Shown one piece after another: positions 4,764-5,368 of a stretch of DNA of 5,368 nucleotides (positions within the stretch are counted from its first letter, which is position 1; each line of letters opens with the position of its first letter). The notes beneath the pieces were generated by a model. The model had not been told where the DNA came from. It saw only the letters and a list, made by a program, of their open reading frames with translations, and did no database searches. This stretch comes from Rhodospirillales bacterium. GTDB taxonomy: Bacteria; Pseudomonadota; Alphaproteobacteria; Rhodospirillales; Defluviicoccaceae. The stretch covers positions 1-5,368 of the forward strand of contig JAUXFS010000173.1 of NCBI GenBank assembly GCA_030622775.1, in the 5' to 3' direction. A program made the position numbers and the translations under genes.

Positions 4764-5368
4764 ATGGCTATTGGAACGTATAATCAGTTGGCAACGTATC
4801 TGACGAACGGGTATTGGACAGATACGGGCAGAAGCGCTCGATCGTTCGATCACAATAACGTCACTTATAACGTCACCGGCCTGCAGGCATCGGACCAAGT
4901 TTTCGCTCGACAGGCTCTTGATTTATGGGCAGACGTTTCCGGTCTCACTTTTACTGAAGTCGTAGGCGCTGCAGACATTACCTATGATGACGCGTCAACC
5001 GGCGCTGCGAACTTATCATCAGTAAGCGGCAATACTATATTGTCCTCCAACATAAACATCTCTACGACCTTCGGAGGCGGGGTTGGCGCTGACCTCTACA
5101 GCTATCGCTTCCAGACATTCATTCATGAAACAGGGCACGCTCTGGGTCTCGGTCACCAAGGCGATTATAACGGCAGCGCAAGCTATCCGACGGACGCGAC
5201 CTACGATAACGACTCCTGGCAGCTATCGGTGATGTCGTATTTCGATCAGCTTGATAACACGACGACGACAGGGTCGAAGGCATATGTTCTCACACCCCAA
5301 ATTGTCGATATCATCGGAATCCAGAATATTTACGGTGCCAATTTGGCACGTACTGGTGACACGACCTA
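4764..5368 (+). CDS. Serralysin-like M10 zinc metalloprotease, N-terminal catalytic domain (3' end outside window)
   Basis: Serralysins are zinc endopeptidases exported in one step by a type I secretion system and folded outside the cell by calcium. The 201 visible residues start with a short lead ('TYLTNGYW', then 'GRSARSFD') and the metzincin fold. The zinc motif HETGHALGLGH is at 121-131, with three histidine ligands and the catalytic glutamate, followed by 'QGDYNGS'; the Met-turn SVMSYF at 155-160 supplies the tyrosine typical of serralysins; 'IQNIYGAN' closes the catalytic domain. There is no signal peptide, as expected if a C-terminal RTX region (glycine/aspartate-rich repeats) and secretion signal lie past the right edge. 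The gene is divergent from the lar operon and unrelated in function. Third codon positions are much less GC-rich than in larB/E/C, suggesting separate acquisition. Exact substrate is unknown; the family call is firm. Confidence 0.92.
   Translation, partial: MAIGTYNQLATYLTNGYWTDTGRSARSFDHNNVTYNVTGLQASDQVFARQALDLWADVSGLTFTEVVGAADITYDDASTGAANLSSVSGNTILSSNINISTTFGGGVGADLYSYRFQTFIHETGHALGLGHQGDYNGSASYPTDATYDNDSWQLSVMSYFDQLDNTTTTGSKAYVLTPQIVDIIGIQNIYGANLARTGDTT

Noticed and set aside
4378..4803. Plus-strand open frame of 141 residues before the protease
   Set aside because: It runs into the protease start in another frame, has no domain and covers the AT-rich regulatory region.

Overview
The window comes from a high-GC bacterium, most likely an alphaproteobacterium (Rhodospirillales- or Rhizobiales-like). 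This is inferred from the roughly 70-75% GC, GC-rich third codon positions of the minus-strand genes, the fused molybdopterin-binding/nucleotidyltransferase protein typical of that class, the style of LarC ('HLDAVGGIAGDMF' near the N-terminus), and a serralysin-type secreted protease. No rRNA, tRNA, IS element or CRISPR array is visible.

Positions 1-4020 hold a tightly packed minus-strand operon read from right to left: larC (4020-2794), larE (2801-1977), larB (1980-1291), then a gene for a molybdopterin-binding/MobA-like NTP-transferase fusion (about 1277 to beyond position 1). larC/larE overlap by 8 bases, larE/larB share ATGA, and the fourth gene starts about 13 bases after larB or overlaps it. 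LarB, LarE and LarC are the complete set for making the nickel-pincer nucleotide (NPN) cofactor from nicotinic acid adenine dinucleotide: LarB carboxylates and hydrolyses it, LarE supplies two sulfurs, and LarC inserts nickel using CTP. The user enzyme, a LarA-family racemase/epimerase, is not in the window. The fourth gene is not a known NPN gene, and its reading frame is broken by an apparent one-base deletion near 793-797; it also runs off the left edge.

Positions 4021-4763 are largely non-coding. They hold a plausible larC promoter and ribosome site, a candidate 30-residue single-membrane-helix protein (minus strand, 4308-4216), several perfect inverted repeats, and a sequence matching TGTGA-N6-TCACA (4539-4554). 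Base composition falls sharply across this region.

From 4764 to the right edge, on the plus strand, lies the start of a serralysin-like M10 zinc metalloprotease with a strong ribosome binding site, the zinc motif HETGHALGLGH and a Met-turn. It lacks a signal peptide, as expected for type I secretion through a C-terminal RTX region that would lie outside the window. Its lower GC suggests a different history from the lar operon.

Nothing here is proven to be a new system. The most useful leads are the linkage of an NTP-transferase/molybdopterin-binding protein to the NPN operon, its frameshift, the candidate small membrane protein, and the CRP-like site in front of the protease.
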